51,565 nucleotides of DNA from Streptomyces roseus (GTDB taxonomy: Bacteria > Actinomycetota > Actinomycetes > Streptomycetales > Streptomycetaceae). This document shows, piece after piece, positions 31,564 through 39,724 of this stretch. The notes under the pieces are model-generated. The model searched no databases, had not been told where the DNA came from, and worked only from the letters and a program-made list of their open reading frames with translations. Numbering within the stretch: position 1 is the first letter of the stretch; every line of letters starts with the position of its first letter. The DNA lies in the NCBI RefSeq assembly GCF_001044425.1, contig NZ_LFML01000014.1, positions 1 through 51,565 on the forward strand, read 5' to 3'. The position numbers and the translations under genes are program-made.

Positions 31564-32427
31564 TCAGGCCTTGCCGAAGGCGTCCGCGGGGAAGGCCCCG
31601 GCGGTGACGGCCCTGGCGACGAATCCGCCGCCGAGCTCGGCCAGGCGGGCCAGGCCTTCGGCGCCGAGGTGCTCGTAGGGGGCGGCGTCGAGGCGGTCGG
31701 TGTCGGCTTCGAGGCGCTCGCGCACGGCCCTGCCCTCCTCGGTGAGTTCGCCCTCGGCGTCGAGGATCCCGCGCTCGCGCAGCCGGTCGGCGGCGGCGTC
31801 GAGGTCGGACTGCTCCCAGCCGCGGATGGCCTTGATCCACTTCGGGGTCATGCCGCGGCCGGTGGCGGTGTGGCTGACCAGCGCCTCCAGCGGGTCCAGG
31901 CCGGCGAGCAGCAGGGCGGCGAGGTGGCCGTCGCCGCGGTGCTCGCGCAGCAGGGTGGTGGCGTGCCACAGGCGCAGGTGCGGCTCCTCGGGTACGGGGA
32001 GGTCGGCGTGGGCGGCGTAGAGGGGCCGGGCGTGCCGGGTGCAGCCCTCGGCGGCGCGCAGGGCGAGGTCGGCGGCCTCGGCGAGGTCGGGGGAGGCGAC
32101 GGCCTCCTCCCCGAGGAGGCGGCGCAGGGTGCTGTCTGCGGCGCGCAGGCGGGCGTCCAGGGCCTGTTCGGGGGTGATCGTGTCCCAGACGGCGGGCAGG
32201 TGCCGGGCGACGAAGTCGTGGCGGTAGTTGTAGAAGGTGGCGGTGACCGTGCCGGGCCCGACGGCGCCCATGGCGGCGGAGCGGGAGGCGAGGTTCACGG
32301 CGGGCCGCTCGGTGACGCCGAGGGCGGCGAACTCCTTGCCGAGGTCGGGAGAGAAGTAGATGGTCGCGTGCAGCGGATTGATCGCTGCATGCCAACAGTT
32401 ACGGGCGGCGCGCGCGGGAATCGTCAT
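31564..32427 (-). CDS. SCO6745-type uncharacterised protein
   Basis: Mostly helical cytoplasmic protein of 287 residues with no membrane segments. It matches what I recall of the SCO6745-type family of streptomycetes: N-terminal CWHAAINPLHATIYFSPD and central WHATTLLREHRGDGHLAALLLAGLDPLEALV. The C-terminal stretch with ALSH-like helix, DLDAAADRLRERGIL and LTEEGRAVRERLEADTD resembles the wing region of MarR-type winged helices, so DNA binding is conceivable but not shown. ATG at 32425-32427, next to a palindromic TetR-like site. Upstream of tex on the same strand with a 114-base GC-rich gap. Confidence 0.75.
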   Translation of the reverse strand: MTIPARAARNCWHAAINPLHATIYFSPDLGKEFAALGVTERPAVNLASRSAAMGAVGPGTVTATFYNYRHDFVARHLPAVWDTITPEQALDARLRAADSTLRRLLGEEAVASPDLAEAADLALRAAEGCTRHARPLYAAHADLPVPEEPHLRLWHATTLLREHRGDGHLAALLLAGLDPLEALVSHTATGRGMTPKWIKAIRGWEQSDLDAAADRLRERGILDAEGELTEEGRAVRERLEADTDRLDAAPYEHLGAEGLARLAELGGGFVARAVTAGAFPADAFGKA

Positions 32428-32742
32428 GCCGGTCAGATTACCGACCGCTCAGTATGGCGGGTAGGCCGAGTCCCGGCCGCCGTGCACCGCGCGGGGCGAC
32501 CTCCGGTTTCCGGCCGTCTTCCGCCCGCCCCGGCGGCGGCGGAGGGCCGCTCACGTACCCGAACGCGGCTCATCGGGGCTCATCTGGGCGGTGATCCCGG
32601 GGTGCGGCGCCCCGGCCTGTGACGGCCGAATGGCGATCGTGTGACACAAGGGGCCATGGACATGACGTGACGCGGCAGGCCTGAATACGGTCGGACGACA
32701 AGCCGTTGACCAGAACTGCCTCCCTACCCCTTGGAGCTCTTC
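32428..32742. other. Divergent intergenic region upstream of the M1 peptidase gene
   Basis: No gene is supported in this 315-base gap. It must contain promoters for the SCO6745-type gene (leftward) and the peptidase (rightward). The only striking element is the palindromic site at 32439-32454, listed separately; a GGAG ribosome binding site lies at 32733-32736. Confidence 0.5.
32439..32454. promoter_or_regulatory. Imperfect palindrome resembling a TetR-family operator
   Basis: TACCGACCGCTCAGTA matches its own reverse complement at 12 of 16 positions and contains the ACCGACCG element common in TetR-type operators. It begins 12 bases upstream of the start codon of the SCO6745-type gene, a good place for repression. 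Confidence 0.3.
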
Positions 32743-34248
32743 GTGCACCGCAAAGTCATCGCCCCGAGCGTCCTCGCCGCCTCCCTCCTGCTGGTGATCC
32801 CGGCGTCGGCGGCGAGTTCGGTCCAAGGGGCCCCGGGTATCGGCGATCCCTACTACCCGGCCAGCGGCAACAGCGGGTACGACGTGTCGCACTACGACCT
32901 GCGCCTTCAGTACCAGCCCAAGACGGACCTGCTGGAGGGCACCGCCACCCTCCTGACCACCGCCAAGCAGGACCTCTCCCGCTTCAACCTGGACTTCGGC
33001 CTGAAGGTCAGCGAGATCCGGGTCAACGGCGCCAAGGCGAAGTTCGCCACGTCCGGGGAGCACGAGCTGGAGGTGACCCCCGACCGGCCGCTGAAGAAGG
33101 ACACCCCGGCGTCGGTCGTCGTCAAGTATTCGGGAAAGCCCTCGGAGTTCAAGATCGACGGCTGGTCGGCCTGGCAGCGCACCCCGGACGGCGGGATCGC
33201 CGCGCAGGAGCCCGACTCGGCCGTCTGGTGGTTCCCGAGCAACGACCACCCGCTCGACAAGGCCACCTTCGACATCTCGGTCAACGTTCCCGACGGTACG
33301 CAGGCCATCAGCAACGGCGTGCTCCAGTCGCAGAGTTCCCGGCTGGGCTGGACGCGGTACAACTGGCGCTCGAACAAGCCGCAGGCCACGTACCTCGCCA
33401 CCCTCGCCATCGGCAAGTTCGACGTCACCACCGGCCAGACGGCGAGCGGCCTGCCGATCCTGAACGCGTACAGCAAGGACCTCGGCGACAACGCGGGGGC
33501 GGCGCGCGCGAGCGTGGAGCGGACCGGCGAGGTGGCCGAGTGGCTGGAGGGGGTCTTCGGGCCGTACCCCTTCAACGCCCTGGGCGGGTACGTGCCCAAC
33601 GTGCCGTCCAGCTTCGCCCTGGAGACGCAGACCCGGCCGTTCTACAGCCCGAAGCAGTTCGCGAACGGCGCCAACGTCTCCGTGGTCGTGCACGAGCTGG
33701 CCCACCAGTGGTACGGCGACAGCGTCTCCGTCGACGGCTGGAAGGACATCTGGATCAACGAGGGCTTCGCCCGCTACAGCCAGTGGCTGTGGTCGGAGAA
33801 GGAGGGCGAGGGCACCGCGCAGGAGCTCGCGGACTGGGCGTACGGGCTGCGCGCCGCGGACGACCCGTTCTGGCAGGTCAAGCCGGGCGACCCGGGTCCG
33901 GAGAACCAGTTCCACGGAGCCGTGTACGACCGTGGCGCGATCGCCCTGCAGGCGCTGCGCAACGAGGTCGGCGACGAGACGTTCTTCAAGATCCTCAAGG
34001 GCTGGCCCACCGAGCGCGCCTACGGCAACGCCAAGGTCGGGGACTTCGTCCGGTACGCGGAGAAGGTCTCGAACAAGCCCCTCGCGCAGCTCTTCGAGAC
34101 CTGGCTGTACACCCCGGGCAAGCCGGCCTTCACCCCGCCGGCCGCGGCGGCCAAGACCGCCCGGTCCCTCCAGGCCCCCGCCGCGAAGCCGGTGGAGCCG
34201 AAGTCCTGGAAGAAGATCGCCGAGACGAACACGATCCACGAGCACTGA
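32743..34248 (+). CDS. Secreted M1-family aminopeptidase
   Basis: Exported zinc metallopeptidase of 501 residues. The signal peptide is HRKVIAPSVLAASLLLVIPASA, with cleavage after ASA near residue 23. The catalytic HELAH is at 317-321 and the third zinc ligand is Glu340 in INEGFARY. The exopeptidase GAMEN-type motif appears as FALET, as in other small secreted actinobacterial M1 enzymes; the protein is shorter than PepN (about 850 residues), lacking the long C-terminal helical domain. GTG 32743-32745 is chosen because GGAG lies six bases before it; a TTG at 32731 is in frame but overlaps that site. Converges on the MpaB-type gene. Confidence 0.9.
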   Translation: MHRKVIAPSVLAASLLLVIPASAASSVQGAPGIGDPYYPASGNSGYDVSHYDLRLQYQPKTDLLEGTATLLTTAKQDLSRFNLDFGLKVSEIRVNGAKAKFATSGEHELEVTPDRPLKKDTPASVVVKYSGKPSEFKIDGWSAWQRTPDGGIAAQEPDSAVWWFPSNDHPLDKATFDISVNVPDGTQAISNGVLQSQSSRLGWTRYNWRSNKPQATYLATLAIGKFDVTTGQTASGLPILNAYSKDLGDNAGAARASVERTGEVAEWLEGVFGPYPFNALGGYVPNVPSSFALETQTRPFYSPKQFANGANVSVVVHELAHQWYGDSVSVDGWKDIWINEGFARYSQWLWSEKEGEGTAQELADWAYGLRAADDPFWQVKPGDPGPENQFHGAVYDRGAIALQALRNEVGDETFFKILKGWPTERAYGNAKVGDFVRYAEKVSNKPLAQLFETWLYTPGKPAFTPPAAAAKTARSLQAPAAKPVEPKSWKKIAETNTIHEH

Positions 34249-34292
34249 GCGGCGCGGCGCGGCGGTGAGCCGGGCGGCGCGTACGAGGCTCT

Positions 34293-34326
34293 GCGCGCCG
34301 GCGCCCCTCAGGGGGTGCCGGCGCGC
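34293..34326. terminator. Long bidirectional hairpin overlapping the MpaB-type stop codon
   Basis: GCGCGCCGGC (34293-34302) pairs with GCCGGCGCGC (34317-34326), extended by a G-T pair and CCCC/GGGG to a TCAG loop: 15 pairs. The left arm is in the gap after the peptidase gene, while the right arm lies in the last codons of the convergent gene. It could terminate both. Confidence 0.65.
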
Positions 34327-35201
34327 CACCGGGCCCGGGCCGCCCGCGCGATGGGCAGGTACCGCAGGCGCTCCGGCAGCAGCGGTACGAGGAGGCGCAC
34401 GGCCGTGCTGAACCGCCGGAGCCTGCGCTCCTGGGCCGGGCTCCACTCCAGCCCGACGGCGGCGCGGGCCTCGGGCGGCATGTAGCCGGCGGTGACGAAC
34501 GCCCGGAAGCGCAGGAACGCCGCCCGCAGCACCGGCCAGGTCAGCCGCAGCAGCAGCCGCACCGGCAGGGAGCCGCCCTCGGGCCTCGGCAGCTGCGCGT
34601 CGGTGGCGACCAGCTCGCGGGCGACCTTGGTCGGCTCGATCTCCTCGGCCAGCATCCGGCGGTAGTAGACCCAGTATTCCTCGACGCTCTGCGGCATGTC
34701 CCGGTCGTGCAGCCCGAGGATCCGGCCCACCTGGAGCCATTCCCGGTACAGCAGGCGCTCCTGGGCGGGGGTGAAGCGGCGCAGCAGGTAGCGCCCGGCG
34801 TACAGGTAGATCGGGAAGCCGGTGGCGTGCACCCAGGAGTAGCAGGCGGGGTCGAGGGAGTGGTAGCGCCGGCCGCGCGTGTCGACGCCCTGGATCTCCT
34901 TGTGCAGGCGGCGCACCCGGCGGCCCTCCTCGGCGGCCCGCGCCCCGCCGTACACCCACAGCTGGACCGAGCGCAGGGAGCGCTCGCCGCGCCCCCAGGG
35001 GTCGGTGCGGAAGACGGAGTGCTCGTCGACGCCGGCGCCGATCGCGGGGTGGGCGACCTGCAGGGTGAAGGCGGCGGGCAGCATCAGCAGGGCGCGCACG
35101 TCGCCGGAGATGGTCCAGAGCACCCCGCCGGGGGCCGGCGGCTCGGGATCGGGGCGGCGCGCGGCCTTCGGTCCGGGTCCGGGGGGCGCTGTTTCTCTCA
35201 T
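34308..35201 (-). CDS. MpaB/DUF2236-family oxygenase-like protein
   Basis: Predicted oxygenase MpaB-family (DUF2236) protein of 297 residues. Family features are the N-terminal ALLMLPAAFTLQVAHPAIGAGVDEHS block, DPWGRGERSL, and the central TGFPIYLYAGRYLL and DMPQSVEEYWVYYRRML. Members include heme-binding latex-clearing proteins and mycophenolic-acid oxygenase MpaB'; most bacterial ones are uncharacterised. The ATG at 35199-35201 gives a normal length; a longer open frame upstream crosses the region before the sphingomyelinase gene and is not coding-like. The final codons are part of the terminator hairpin. Substrate unknown. Confidence 0.83.
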   Translation of the reverse strand: MRETAPPGPGPKAARRPDPEPPAPGGVLWTISGDVRALLMLPAAFTLQVAHPAIGAGVDEHSVFRTDPWGRGERSLRSVQLWVYGGARAAEEGRRVRRLHKEIQGVDTRGRRYHSLDPACYSWVHATGFPIYLYAGRYLLRRFTPAQERLLYREWLQVGRILGLHDRDMPQSVEEYWVYYRRMLAEEIEPTKVARELVATDAQLPRPEGGSLPVRLLLRLTWPVLRAAFLRFRAFVTAGYMPPEARAAVGLEWSPAQERRLRRFSTAVRLLVPLLPERLRYLPIARAARARWRAGTP

Positions 35202-35279
35202 GGTTCCAGTATGCGAGCGCCTCGGGTTCGGGTTGGGGGGCCAGACGTCCGCTGCCGGACAGAAAGTCTTGTCACGGGT

Positions 35280-35295
35280 GTTACCCAGAGGTAAC
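35280..35295. promoter_or_regulatory. Inverted repeat upstream of the sphingomyelinase gene
   Basis: GTTACC-CAGA-GGTAAC is a perfect six-base inverted repeat with a 4-base spacer, 56 bases before the ATG at 35352. It may be an operator for a dimeric repressor or the activator site for the exported enzyme. No regulator gene is adjacent. Confidence 0.35.
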
Positions 35296-35351
35296 CGCGG
35301 CTGCTTGGATGACGGAGTCGATCTCCCCCCTGCAGGAATGATGGAGACCTC

Positions 35352-36341
35352 ATGCTGCACACCAAGCTCAGCCGCAACCGCGCCGCTGCCGCGGCCGTTG
35401 CGGCGATCGCCGTCGGCGCACTGGCCGCCACCAGTGCGCCGGCCGCCTCGGCCGCCCCGAGCGCCGCGGCCCCGCGGCTCAGCGTCCTCACGTACAACAC
35501 GTTCCTGATGAGCAAGAACCTCTACCCCAACTGGGGCCAGGACCACCGGGCTTCGGAGATCCCCAAGGCGTCCTTCTTCCAGGGCCACGACGTGGTCGTG
35601 CTCCAGGAGGCCTTCGACAACGGCGCCTCGGACGCGCTGAAGTCGAACGCCTCGGCGCAGTACCCGTACCAGACCCCGATCGTCGGCCGCAGCAAGAGCG
35701 GCTGGGACGCCACCGGCGGCGCGTACTCCTCCACCACCCCGGAGGACGGCGGCGTCACGATCCTCAGCAAGTGGCCGATCGTCCGCAAGGAGCAGGTCGT
35801 CTACAAGGACGCCTGCGGGGCCGACTGGTGGTCCAACAAGGGCTTCGCGTACGTGGTGCTGAACGTGAACGGGACCAACGTGCACGTGGTCGGCACCCAC
35901 GCCCAGTCCACCGACCCGGGCTGCGGCTCCGGCGAGGCGGCCGACATGCGCGCCCGCCAGTTCAAGGCGATAGACGCCTTCCTGGACGGCAAGAACATCC
36001 CGGCGAACGAGCAGGTCATCGTCGCGGGCGATATGAACGTGGACTCGCGCTCCCCCGAGTTCGCGACCATGCTCGCCAACGCCGACCTGGCGAACTCCGA
36101 CTCGCGCACGGGCCACCCGTACTCCTTCGACACCGCGCAGAACTCCATCGCGAACTACCGCTACCCGACGGACCCGCGCGAGGACCTGGACTACGTCCTC
36201 TACCGCAAGGGCAACGCGCGCCCGGCGGGCTGGGAGAACAACGTCGTCAAGGAGCAGTCGGCGCCCTGGACGGTCTCCAGCTGGGGCACCTCGTACACGT
36301 ACACCAACCTCAGCGACCACTACCCCCTGATCGGCCGCTGA
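35352..36341 (+). CDS. Secreted sphingomyelin phosphodiesterase-like protein (EEP fold)
   Basis: Exported 329-residue enzyme of the endonuclease/exonuclease/phosphatase superfamily, closest in pattern to bacterial neutral sphingomyelinase C, which hydrolyses sphingomyelin to ceramide and phosphocholine with Mg2+. Signal peptide MLHTKLSRNRAAAAAVAAIA, then an Ala-rich stretch to about residue 40. Motifs: LTYNTFLMSKNLYPNWGQDHRASEI, VLQEAF (metal Glu), GTHAQST, VAGDMNVD, and the catalytic LSDHYPL near the C-terminus. A paired beta-hairpin region (PWTVSSWGTSYTYTN) corresponds to the membrane-contacting part. A phosphodiesterase for other phospholipids is possible. Confidence 0.88.
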   Translation: MLHTKLSRNRAAAAAVAAIAVGALAATSAPAASAAPSAAAPRLSVLTYNTFLMSKNLYPNWGQDHRASEIPKASFFQGHDVVVLQEAFDNGASDALKSNASAQYPYQTPIVGRSKSGWDATGGAYSSTTPEDGGVTILSKWPIVRKEQVVYKDACGADWWSNKGFAYVVLNVNGTNVHVVGTHAQSTDPGCGSGEAADMRARQFKAIDAFLDGKNIPANEQVIVAGDMNVDSRSPEFATMLANADLANSDSRTGHPYSFDTAQNSIANYRYPTDPREDLDYVLYRKGNARPAGWENNVVKEQSAPWTVSSWGTSYTYTNLSDHYPLIGR

Positions 36342-36354
36342 CCCACCCTCCCTC

Positions 36355-36388
36355 CCCCGGGGGCCCGCCCCGCGACGGGCCCCCGGGG
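36355..36388 (+). terminator. Terminator after the sphingomyelinase gene
   Basis: CCCCGGGGGCCCG (36355-36367) pairs perfectly with CGGGCCCCCGGGG (36376-36388), 13 pairs with an 8-base loop, 14 bases after the stop codon. Confidence 0.75.
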
Positions 36389-36434
36389 CCCGCGAGCATC
36401 TCGTCGGCCCCGTCGGGCGTGCGTCCGCGCGCTC

Positions 36435-36464
36435 GTCCGGTGGGCGGCCGTGCGCCCACCGGAC
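36435..36464 (-). terminator. Terminator after the acyl-CoA ligase gene
   Basis: GTCCGGTGGGCG (36435-36446) pairs perfectly with CGCCCACCGGAC (36453-36464), 12 pairs with a 6-base loop, 13 bases beyond the ligase stop. The convergent pair therefore has two separate strong hairpins. Confidence 0.72.
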
Positions 36465-36477
36465 GGGGGTGTCCGGG

Positions 36478-38328
36478 CTACGCCTGCGCGTCCTGGGGAG
36501 GGTCCGCGTACGGCTCGGCGTACAGCGCCTCGATCAGGGCGCCGTACTTCTCCCGGACCACCCGGCGGCGCAGCTTCAGCGACGGGGTGAGCTCGCCGGA
36601 GTCGGGGCCCCATTCGCCCGTCAGCACCCGGTACCGCTTGATCTGCTCGGTCCGGTTGAGCCGGGCGTTGGCCGCCTCGACGGCGGCCGCGATCTCCGCC
36701 CGGACGGCCGGGTGCTCCGCGAGCGCGGCGAGCGGGCCGGCCTCGATGCCGCGGGCCGCCGCCCAGGCCGGGGCGACCTCCCCGTCCAGCACCAGCAGGG
36801 CGACGAGGTAGGAGCGGCCGTCGCCGTGCACCAGGGCCTGGCCGATCAGTGGATGCTCCTTGACGGTGTTCTCCACCAGCGCCGGCGACACGTTCTTGCC
36901 GTTCGAGGTGATGATCAGTTCCTTCTTGCGGTCGGTCAGCCAGAGGAAGCCGTCCTCGTCGAGCCGGCCGACGTCCCCGGTCGGGAACCAGCCCTCGGCG
37001 TCGTGCGCGCTCTCCACCGACCCGTCGGGGCGCAGGTAGCCGGCGAAGACGGTCGCGCCGCGCGTGAAGATCTCCCCGTCCTCGGCGAGGCGCAGCTCCA
37101 GGCCCTCGATCGGACGTCCCACGGAGCCCAGCCGGAAGCCGTCCGGGCTGTTGATCGTGCACACGCCCGAGGTCTCGGTGAGCCCCCAGGCGTCCATGAT
37201 GGTGATCCCCCAGCCGGCCCAGAAGCGCACCACGTCGATCGGCATCGGCGCGGTGGCGCTGGCCGTCCACACCAGCCGGTCCAGCCCGGCCAGGCCCAGC
37301 AGCGGGTCGAGCACCTGCTCCTTCGCCCGCTTGTACGAGGCTTCGAGCGCGGCCGGGATCCGCTCGCCGCGCTCGCGGTGGCCGGCCCGGGCGCGGGCGA
37401 GGTCGTTCGCGGCCTCGATGGACTCCCGCTGCGCGGCGGGCAGCTGGGCGAGCACGGCCCGTACGGACGCCGCGAGCTTCTCCCAGACCCGGGGCACCCC
37501 GAAGAACTGCACCGGGTGCAGTTCGCGCACGGCGGCCCCCACGGCGGCCGGGTCGGCGACGAGCCGGACGTGCGCGGCGCGCAGGAGGGGCAGGTAGATG
37601 CCGAGGATCCGCTCGGCGATGTGCGCGAACGGGAGGTAGCAGATGTGCTCGGCGTGCTCGGGCAGGTCCGTGCGCGCGTCGATGCGGACGGCCTGGAGCA
37701 TGATGTTGCGGTGGGTCAGCCGGACGCCCTTGGGGTCCCCGGTGGTGCCGGAGGTGTAGACGACGGTCAGCGGGTCCTCCGGGCGGGTCTCCTGCCAGGC
37801 CTTCTCGAAGGCGTCGAAGCGGTGGACGCGGGCGCCGCTCGCGTGCAGGGATCCGTACGTACGGTGCGGACCGGCCTCGGCGGCTTCGGCTACGACCAGC
37901 CGCTCCAGGGGCACCCCCCGGTCGGCGAGCAGCGGTTCCCAGCGGGCCAGCTCGCGGGCGCCTTCGAGGACGGCGACGCGGGCCCGGCTGTGGCGGGCGA
38001 TGTAAGCGATCTGCTCGGGCGCGGAGGTCCCGTACACGGTGACGGGGACGGCGCCGAGGTGGACCAGGGCGAGGTCGGTCAGCCAGTGCTCGGGCCGGTT
38101 GCCCATCATGATCAGGACGTGTTCGCCGCGCTCTACGCCGAGGGCGGCGTAGCCGGAGGCGAGGACGGCGACCTTGCGGCGTACCTCGCTCCAGTCGAGG
38201 GTCGTCCAGCCGTCGCCCTCCCGCCAGGAGAGGGCGGGGAGGTCGCCGTGCTCGGCGGCGTTGCGGGCCAGCAGGGCGGGGATGGTGAGCTCTTCGGGTC
38301 GTCCGGGCAGTCGCAGTTTCATGGTCAT
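36478..38328 (-). CDS. Long-chain fatty acid-CoA ligase (AMP-binding)
   Basis: ANL-superfamily acyl-CoA synthetase of 616 residues. The phosphate loop is VVYTSGTTGDPKGVRLT (near 194-210), the adenine motif includes WGLTETSG, and the hinge/C-terminal region has GWFPTGDVGRLDEDGFLWLTDRKKELIITSNGKNVSP. Length and FACL-type linker indicate activation of medium- or long-chain fatty acids for beta-oxidation or lipid synthesis. ATG 38326-38328. It is divergent from a MerR regulator gene with an 85-base gap that contains a dyad, so regulation by that protein is likely. No membrane segments are apparent. Confidence 0.9.
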   Translation of the reverse strand: MTMKLRLPGRPEELTIPALLARNAAEHGDLPALSWREGDGWTTLDWSEVRRKVAVLASGYAALGVERGEHVLIMMGNRPEHWLTDLALVHLGAVPVTVYGTSAPEQIAYIARHSRARVAVLEGARELARWEPLLADRGVPLERLVVAEAAEAGPHRTYGSLHASGARVHRFDAFEKAWQETRPEDPLTVVYTSGTTGDPKGVRLTHRNIMLQAVRIDARTDLPEHAEHICYLPFAHIAERILGIYLPLLRAAHVRLVADPAAVGAAVRELHPVQFFGVPRVWEKLAASVRAVLAQLPAAQRESIEAANDLARARAGHRERGERIPAALEASYKRAKEQVLDPLLGLAGLDRLVWTASATAPMPIDVVRFWAGWGITIMDAWGLTETSGVCTINSPDGFRLGSVGRPIEGLELRLAEDGEIFTRGATVFAGYLRPDGSVESAHDAEGWFPTGDVGRLDEDGFLWLTDRKKELIITSNGKNVSPALVENTVKEHPLIGQALVHGDGRSYLVALLVLDGEVAPAWAAARGIEAGPLAALAEHPAVRAEIAAAVEAANARLNRTEQIKRYRVLTGEWGPDSGELTPSLKLRRRVVREKYGALIEALYAEPYADPPQDAQA

Positions 38329-38354
38329 GGGCAGCTCCTGGCCGTTTCACATCG

Positions 38355-38384
38355 TTGGTGCGACAGCAATACTGTTGAACCCAA
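38355..38384. promoter_or_regulatory. Dyad between fatty acid-CoA ligase and MerR genes
   Basis: ACAG-CAATA-CTGT (38363-38375) is centred in the 85-base divergent gap and flanked almost symmetrically by TTGG (38355-38358) and CCAA (38381-38384). MerR-type regulators bind such dyads between -35 and -10 boxes, so this is the likely operator for one or both genes. Confidence 0.4.
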
Positions 38385-38413
38385 GCTGTGGAGCAGAGAG
38401 CGAGGCGCAGACG

Positions 38414-39139
38414 ATGGCCGAACAGGCACCCGAGCCGATGCTCACCGTCGACGAGCTGGCGGCCAGGGCGGGCGTCACCGTGCGCACCGTTCGTTTCTAC
38501 AGCACGCGCGGGCTTTTGCCCCCTCCCGTGATCGGCCCGCGTCGGGTGGGGCACTACGGCCCCGAGCACCTGTCGCGGCTGGCGCTGATCGAGGAACTCC
38601 AGCACCAGGGCATGACGTTGTCGGCCATCGAGCGGTATCTGGACGCGCTGCCCGACGACCTGAGCGCGCACGACCTGGCCATCCACCGGGCGATGGTGTC
38701 CAGTTGGGCTCCGGACTCGCCCCAGGAGGTGTCGCGGGAGGAGCTGGAGAAGCGGGCGGGGCGGAGCCTGTCGGACGCCGACGTGCTGCGGCTGACGGCG
38801 ATGAACGTGCTGGCGCCGGCCGCCGAGGGCTTCCGGGTCGACGTGGGGCTGCTGCGGCTGGGGGTCGCGCTGCTGGACGTACCGATCGCGTACGAGACGA
38901 TCGTGGCGGCGCGCACGGTGCTGCTGGAGCACGCGCGGACGGCGGCGCACGAGCTGACGGCGCTGTTCCGGGACGAGGTGTGGGGGCCGTTCACGCGCGG
39001 GGAGAGCGATCCGGAGCGGGTGGAGTCGATGAAGGCGCTGTCCGCGCACATGCAGCCGATGGTGGTGCAGGCGCTGGTGACCGCGTTCCAGCGGTCGCTG
39101 AAGGGGGAGCTGCGGGCGGCGTTCGTCTCCGGAGAGTGA
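38414..39139 (+). CDS. MerR-family transcriptional regulator
   Basis: Regulator of 241 residues. The N-terminal winged helix-turn-helix is canonical: LTVDELAARAGVTVRTVRFYSTRGLLPPP (about 10-38), followed by RVGHYGPEHLSRLALIEELQHQGMTLSAIERYL, the wing and dimerisation helix. The remaining ~150 residues form a helical C-terminal domain (DADVLRLTAMNVL, YETIVAARTVLLEHARTAA) with no cysteine metal-binding cluster, so a metal sensor is unlikely; a lipid or CoA-thioester effector fits the divergent acyl-CoA ligase gene. The ATG at 38414 gives a normal-length regulator. Confidence 0.9.
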   Translation: MAEQAPEPMLTVDELAARAGVTVRTVRFYSTRGLLPPPVIGPRRVGHYGPEHLSRLALIEELQHQGMTLSAIERYLDALPDDLSAHDLAIHRAMVSSWAPDSPQEVSREELEKRAGRSLSDADVLRLTAMNVLAPAAEGFRVDVGLLRLGVALLDVPIAYETIVAARTVLLEHARTAAHELTALFRDEVWGPFTRGESDPERVESMKALSAHMQPMVVQALVTAFQRSLKGELRAAFVSGE

Positions 39140-39260
39140 CCGGGCCGGGCCGTCCCGGAGCCCCTACCAACCCCAACTCCAGCCCCGTCCGGTGTTGTTG
39201 AGAACCCCAACACCGTCACCTATGGTTGGCATGGACACCACAACTCAGGGGGATGGACCA

Positions 39261-39638
39261 ATGCGCATCAAGCGCTCCGTAGCACTCCTGGCTGCCGCAG
39301 CCGGTGTAACTCTGGGAATGGCCACTCCGGCGAGCGCGTATGCGTGCCAGACCGGCTACTTCTGCTTCTATTACAACTCCAACCAGGCCGGCGCCCGGTT
39401 CATGACGGACAGCAACATCCCCAATCTCGCCGGTGAGACCTTCAGTACGATAGCCAACGGCGAGGGCGAGCCGGTGAAGAACAACGCCGCCTCCGTGCAG
39501 AACGCTTCGAGTTACTGCTACCGGGTGTACTACAACTCGAACTACTCCGGTCCTTCCGACACCGTCGTGGCCTATTCGTCCCGGAACCTGGCGAACACGT
39601 ACAACGACAACGCCTCCGTCCGAAGCATGATTTGCTGA
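39261..39638 (+). CDS. Secreted peptidase inhibitor family I36-like protein
   Basis: Small exported protein of 125 residues. Signal peptide MRIKRSVALLAAAAGVTLGM to ATPASA, cleaved before Tyr27, leaving about 99 residues with four cysteines (29, 35, 86, 125), likely two disulfides. The CxxGxxCFYYNSNQAG and YCYRVYYNSNYSG halves are internal repeats of the crystallin-like I36 fold, as in the streptomycete metalloproteinase inhibitor SMPI. Inhibition of a protease is therefore a suggestion, since many I36-like proteins have lost it. The ATG at 39261 follows a GGGGG purine stretch; an upstream in-frame start is less likely because the signal peptide begins here. The mature part is Asn/Ser/Tyr-rich. 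Confidence 0.85.
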   Translation: MRIKRSVALLAAAAGVTLGMATPASAYACQTGYFCFYYNSNQAGARFMTDSNIPNLAGETFSTIANGEGEPVKNNAASVQNASSYCYRVYYNSNYSGPSDTVVAYSSRNLANTYNDNASVRSMIC

Positions 39639-39658
39639 GCAACGCCGCATGGATCGAA

Positions 39659-39702
39659 GAAGGGTGTCCCGGGGTCGCGACGGCGGCTTCGGGACACCCT
39701 TC
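39659..39702 (+). terminator. Strong terminator after the I36-like gene
   Basis: GAAGGGTGTCCCG (39659-39671) pairs perfectly over 13 bases with CGGGACACCCTTC (39690-39702). It begins 21 bases after the stop codon and lies just before the lipoprotein gene, so the two genes are probably separate units. Confidence 0.75.
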
Positions 39703-39724
39703 CTCGTCATGGCAGAGGAATCCC

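Noticed and set aside
28765..32622. 1285-codon plus-strand open frame opposite tex
   Set aside because: The opposite strand encodes Tex with all its domains and the SCO6745-type protein; the frame has repetitive LALAALAL and GEG composition and no motifs.
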